Assembly (NCBI GenBank): GCA_001817055.1
Contig: MHHP01000022.1
Span: 449-6,896 of the forward strand
Direction of reading: 5' to 3'
Length of the DNA: 6,448 nt
DNA from: Candidatus Andersenbacteria bacterium RIFCSPHIGHO2_02_FULL_45_11
GTDB lineage: Bacteria; Patescibacteriota; Andersenbacteria; UBA10190
A program made the translations under genes and the position numbers. The notes beneath the pieces were generated by a model, which was given only the letters and a program-made list of their open reading frames with translations, did no database searches and was not told the origin of the DNA. Below are positions 4,059 to 6,448 of the stretch, one piece after another (position 1 is the stretch's first letter; each line of letters opens with the position of its first letter).

Positions 4059-5274
4059 AAACAATCCGGTGCGGGTCGACATCTGCACTATCTACGGGTA
4101 CGTCTTTATATATATCAACAAGCGTATTAAGGGGACCTGCCAACAATAGGTGATATTCATGCATCTTCTTTTTTGTTTTTGCTTTGTATTCCTGAAACGG
4201 ACCATACACTTTGCATGCCGGATTTTTATTGAGCGCTTCATCCAGTATTTCACGTACGGTAATCGCACGCGCACGTGATTTCTTGTCGTCTTTATCAATA
4301 ACGGTAAGGCGTACAAGATCAGCAAATGGTGAAAGATGTAGGCGAGAACGTTCTTCTAATACAACGCTCGTCCATACTTCTTCAGAAGATTCAAATGTAG
4401 CTTTTGAAACATCCATATGCCGCGTTGCAATGAGTAGCGAAGATTTTGGCGTAATATTTTGCAAACGAGCCGCCAATATACGTGCGCGCTCAGACGCACG
4501 GAAGTCGTACGTGCGCATCGTAAATTCTGGAAATAACCAAACTACTCTATCGGCATCAGCAACGAGCGGATCGCTCAATAGGGCAGTGGTTCCAATATAT
4601 ATATTCTTGGCTGCTTGTTTCCCAAGCCGTCGCGTAATTGCGTCACGTACGCTTACAGAATCTTTCTTATTATGAAGCACAAGTACGCGCAACCCCTTGC
4701 GCGCCCAAGTACGAATAGCATGCGAAGCTTCGTCCGGAACTGCGCGTTTCCATTTTCTGTCTTCAAAACTAAATTGGATAACCTTGGGCAATAGAGCAAT
4801 AGGCCGGTTATGTAGCATCGTACATGCGCCTGTTTGAATTGCGTGTCGCAGAGCAATAGATGGGTACGAAGACGCATATATAATCTCTGCTTTGTGTATA
4901 GCTGCCAGCTGCTGCGCACCCCTCACAGTATGCAAGCGAGGGTACTGGTCCCATAGCTTATAGCTTTCGTGCTGCTCTTCATCAACTACAATTGTCGCGA
5001 GGTTTTTATATGGTAAAAAAAGCGCTTTTTGTGTGCCGATGATTGTTTGAATTTCTCCCGATGCAACTTTTTTCCAGATATCCTTTTTTTCTGAGATTTT
5101 AAGCCCTGCATGAAAAATAGTCCCCATACCAGCACATGCATCAAGTATGTGTTTCTCAGGCACCAGGATGAGTGCCTGCCCGCCGTCGTGGCGGGCCGAT
5201 TTCTTACCTATTATTTTCCCAATAAGTTTTTTACGCTTATCGGCATCTCGCTCTATAATGGCAGAATATTTCAT
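4057..5274 (-). CDS. PriA (primosomal protein N') helicase-like protein, degenerate
   Basis: PriA restarts stalled replication forks by binding forks and loading DnaB through an SF2 helicase. Retained family blocks (405 residues): ALILVPEK (34-41), HAGLKISEKKDIWKKVASGE (55-74), IIGTQKALFLPY (78-89), IVVDEEQHESYK (95-106, motif II, normally DEEH), ASSYPS (134-139, for SATPS), DFRASER (257-263), YGPF (357-360) and the terminal VDP (399-401). Missing: GxTGSGKT, where the aligned residues read AIIERDADKRKK (5-16); the eight zinc-ligand cysteines; and the QxxGRxGR motif VI, replaced by AARLQNIT (268-275). ATP-driven unwinding is therefore unlikely; a structural fork-binding or loader-recruiting role, or decay, are options. 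It starts within the stop of the gene encoding the N-terminal PriA domain (ATGA), so the two are likely translationally coupled. A palindrome inserts ARHDGGQ near residue 27. Confidence 0.8.
   Translation of the reverse strand: MKYSAIIERDADKRKKLIGKIIGKKSARHDGGQALILVPEKHILDACAGMGTIFHAGLKISEKKDIWKKVASGEIQTIIGTQKALFLPYKNLATIVVDEEQHESYKLWDQYPRLHTVRGAQQLAAIHKAEIIYASSYPSIALRHAIQTGACTMLHNRPIALLPKVIQFSFEDRKWKRAVPDEASHAIRTWARKGLRVLVLHNKKDSVSVRDAITRRLGKQAAKNIYIGTTALLSDPLVADADRVVWLFPEFTMRTYDFRASERARILAARLQNITPKSSLLIATRHMDVSKATFESSEEVWTSVVLEERSRLHLSPFADLVRLTVIDKDDKKSRARAITVREILDEALNKNPACKVYGPFQEYKAKTKKKMHEYHLLLAGPLNTLVDIYKDVPVDSADVDPHRIV
5178..5196. repeat. In-frame palindrome inserted in the PriA-like gene
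   Basis: GCCCGCC (5178-5184) and GGCGGGC (5190-5196) are perfect arms around GTCGT. The minus-strand reading gives ARHDGGQ, a GC-rich, helix-breaking insert just before ALILVPE. Its sequence differs from the CCTGCC-type palindromes at 1331 and 6353, so it belongs to a second repeat family. Confidence 0.7.
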
Positions 5275-5576
5275 AGCACAAACAACCGAAGTGTATATCC
5301 AAGTCCGCCATGCGCGCTTTCCGCTATCCAGTGCGCAAACTGTAATTGCTCTCCGGAAAGAATCGCTCCGGTTGCTTTTGTTATTTGCTTGGTAGGGTAG
5401 CGGGGTTTACGCACGTCTGTTTGTACCACTACTCCTGTCACGTTTCGTTTTCCAAACGGAATGCGGACAACAGCACCTTCGCTAATTTCTTCACTGCCGC
5501 CAATATGATATGTATACGATTCGTGCCCGCCAAATTTGAGTGGGATGCACGGAGCAACCTGTACGTACCTATTCAT
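5271..5576 (-). CDS. PriA N-terminal 3'BD domain as a separate gene
   Basis: This 101-residue protein matches the 3'-DNA-binding domain found at the start of PriA: VAPCIPLKFGG...YTYHI (7-25), the typical IPFGKRNVTGVVV (39-51), and a closing helix LSGEQLQFAHWIAESAHGGL (73-92) followed by GYTLRLFVL. In normal PriA the chain would continue through a winged-helix linker into the helicase, but here it stops at TGA (5271-5273), which overlaps the ATG of the helicase-like gene by four bases (ATGA). The winged-helix region seems absent from both pieces. The 3'BD domain recognises the 3' end of the nascent leading strand at a fork, so this protein may still bind forks and pair with the downstream product. 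Its ATG overlaps the end of the AMMECR1-like gene by eight bases, and no ribosome site is present. Confidence 0.8.
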   Translation of the reverse strand: MNRYVQVAPCIPLKFGGHESYTYHIGGSEEISEGAVVRIPFGKRNVTGVVVQTDVRKPRYPTKQITKATGAILSGEQLQFAHWIAESAHGGLGYTLRLFVL

Positions 5577-6084
5577 AGAATGTCACTGGGAAACGGTACA
5601 TTGTCATGCTTTCGTTTTTTGTATCTATACCAGCTTCATGAATTGCGGTAGCGATTTGCTCGTCTGCGGTTTCAATACCAAGCCGATGCGGAAGAATAAT
5701 CGCACTCCTATTTTTTTCAGACCGAACATATAGCCCCCACACAAGAGGAGTAAGATGTTCCGGCCCCGTAATGCGCTCCAATGGGCCCAATACGGCAACG
5801 GAATACATATACGAAGCGGCATCGATGGCACGCATGCGGACGTTGCTTTGAACAATTGCTTCTACCGTATTATGCACAATCTCTTCTGCCAGCGTCCGCG
5901 TACGAGGCAAAGCAGTACCAAAAGAAGAAAGCACGTATCTGCCCGGCTGTTCAATTACAGACACATAGCAAGCCTTTTGGCGAAGCAGCTCCTGGGGCAC
6001 TTGCCAGGTAATCGGCATATATTCGCCCGTTTTTGCATAATGTTCGGCCGCCTGCCGCGCAATTTTGCTATATAGCACACTCAT
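5569..6084 (-). CDS. AMMECR1-like domain protein
   Basis: At 171 residues it has the layout of the AMMECR1 (AmmeMemoRadiSam protein A) family: an N-terminal helix KIARQAAEHYAKTGE (7-21), a strand ACYVSVIE (38-45), TRTLAEEIVHNTVEAIV (62-78) matching the PLAEEVI-NA helix, YSVAVLGPLERI (94-105) matching the EVSVLTP strand, RSEKNRSAIILPHRLGIET (121-139) matching the SGLFLPQ segment, and a closing MYRFP (162-166). The hallmark LRGCIG is reduced to VLSSFGTA (51-58), so the conserved Arg-Gly-Cys-Ile-Gly element is lost. The family is widespread but its biochemistry is not settled; in AmmeMemoRadiSam operons it accompanies a Memo protein and a radical SAM enzyme, neither of which is here. It leads the operon with the split PriA and overlaps it by eight bases. 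Homology is likely; function is open. Confidence 0.75.
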   Translation of the reverse strand: MSVLYSKIARQAAEHYAKTGEYMPITWQVPQELLRQKACYVSVIEQPGRYVLSSFGTALPRTRTLAEEIVHNTVEAIVQSNVRMRAIDAASYMYSVAVLGPLERITGPEHLTPLVWGLYVRSEKNRSAIILPHRLGIETADEQIATAIHEAGIDTKNESMTMYRFPVTFYE

Positions 6085-6091
6085 ACTTTTC

Positions 6092-6119
6092 AGCGTACCG
6101 ACTATGGTACCATTTGCAA
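6092..6119 (-). promoter_or_regulatory. Candidate promoter for the minus-strand operon
   Basis: Read on the minus strand: TTGCAA (6119-6114), a 16-base spacer, TACGCT (6097-6092), then seven bases to ATG 6084. The pattern resembles the murB promoter, but the -10 match is only three of six. GAAAAG just before the ATG is at best a weak ribosome site. Confidence 0.3.
6104..6113. promoter_or_regulatory. Palindromic -10-like element between divergent genes
   Basis: ATGGTACCAT is a perfect 10-bp palindrome. Each strand reads TGGTACCAT, an extended -10 form close to TGGTACAAT at 2889. On the plus strand it ends nine bases before ATG 6123. It could fire both ways or be a regulator site. Confidence 0.35.
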
Positions 6120-6122
6120 TAT

Positions 6123-6448
6123 ATGAATACGTTTATTGCGCTTGGCATTCCTAAGCCTGCAGCAGCGGTGCTTACAGCTGCGCTTGAGGCATATAAGGGG
6201 AAATTGGCTACAAGAACACCAGAAGAGAAATGGCATATGACGCTTGTTTTCTTAAGTGATGCGGCCTTTTCTGCTGAAGCAATTCAAAAAATTCAAGAGC
6301 CTCTGCATAGCGCATATCTTCCAGCTATCACGATTTTATCACTAGGGGCGGCCCTGCCTGCCGGCAGGCAGGAAGGCACTGGCCAACTCTGGGCGCATGT
6401 TCATGCAACACCAGCACTCATACAGTTACGAACTATTCTTATTGATCG
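6123..6448 (+). CDS. thpR: 2'-5' RNA ligase / RNA 2',3'-cyclic phosphodiesterase (ThpR-like), 3' end outside window
   Basis: The 108 visible residues match the ThpR/LigT family of two-histidine phosphoesterases, which open 2',3'-cyclic phosphates on RNA ends and can join 2'-5' half-tRNAs in vitro. Seen: the start FIALGIP (4-10), family-typical for FIALDLP; WHMTLVFLSD (37-46), with the first HxT motif at H38-T40; and GQLWAHVHATPALIQLRTIL (88-107), matching LWLGVxPSPELxxL. The second HxT should lie past the right edge, so activity cannot be judged. A 20-bp palindrome at 6353-6372 inserts LPAGRQ (78-83) where families have a short loop before GQLW. No ribosome site precedes the ATG, and a TGGTACCAT element ends nine bases upstream, so the message is probably nearly leaderless. 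Divergent from the AMMECR1-PriA operon. Confidence 0.8.
   Translation, partial: MNTFIALGIPKPAAAVLTAALEAYKGKLATRTPEEKWHMTLVFLSDAAFSAEAIQKIQEPLHSAYLPAITILSLGAALPAGRQEGTGQLWAHVHATPALIQLRTILID
6353..6372. repeat. Perfect 20-bp palindrome inside the ThpR-like gene
   Basis: CCTGCCTGCCGGCAGGCAGG equals its own reverse complement. It is the same element as at 1331-1353 in murB (there with one changed base in the centre and one added at each end) and is kept in frame here too, encoding LPAGRQ. Confidence 0.9.

Noticed and set aside
4044..4076. ACCCGC/GCGGGT inverted repeat across the end of the PriA-like gene
   Set aside because: A 21-base loop and no T-run on either side; the left arm is better used in the 4024-4049 hairpin.
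5265..5285. Programmed frameshift joining the two PriA pieces
   Set aside because: No convincing slippery heptamer at TTTGTGCTATGA; a simple ATGA restart explains the junction, and the linker and Walker A would be missing even if joined.

Overview
The window looks like a piece of a small-genome, probably Candidate Phyla Radiation (Patescibacteria/Parcubacteria-like) bacterium. Reasons: short, tightly packed and overlapping genes; few Shine-Dalgarno sites; a reduced, degenerate PriA; and short GC-rich palindromes lying in frame inside conserved genes (1331-1353 in murB, 5178-5196 in the PriA-like gene, 6353-6372 in the 2'-5' RNA ligase-like gene). From memory, such in-frame palindromes are common in that group. 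This placement is inference. No rRNA, tRNA or CRISPR array was seen.

Left part (1-1200): the 3' end of a probable surface or secreted protein is followed by two small Gly/Tyr/Pro-rich genes, 219-554 and 637-984. Both carry the motif YGxGFxxSPP, and the second has a clear signal peptide and a CxCxxC tail. A near-consensus sigma70-type promoter (540-568) overlaps the end of the first and drives the second. The spacer to murB holds a hairpin, a probable terminator (1036-1077), a 76-bp mosaic palindromic repeat (1085-1160) and a candidate murB promoter (1166-1194).

Centre (1201-4058), plus strand: murB (peptidoglycan precursor synthesis); an uncharacterised 190-residue protein; a two-gene unit of a DUF5678-like small protein and a retropepsin-like aspartic protease behind an extended -10 element with an adjacent palindrome; and a Lar-like double CxC zinc-ribbon protein with an unusually perfect ribosome binding site, ending at a probable terminator (4023-4058).

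Right part (4057-6084), minus strand: a three-gene overlapping operon, in transcription order an AMMECR1-like protein, a PriA N-terminal (3'BD) domain, and a PriA helicase-like protein. The PriA homologue is split at an ATGA overlap. Its Walker A and motif VI are unrecognisable and its zinc-binding cysteines are absent, so it probably no longer works as an ATP-driven helicase. Divergently transcribed from this operon is the start of a ThpR-type 2'-5' RNA ligase/cyclic phosphodiesterase gene, which runs off the window. The 38-bp divergent spacer contains the perfect palindrome ATGGTACCAT.

The strongest candidates for something undescribed are the YGxGFxxSPP small-protein cluster, the DUF5678-protease pair and the split, inactivated-looking PriA operon. 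Several starts look leaderless, with a -10-like box 6-7 bases before ATG and often a TTGCAA about 17 bases further upstream.
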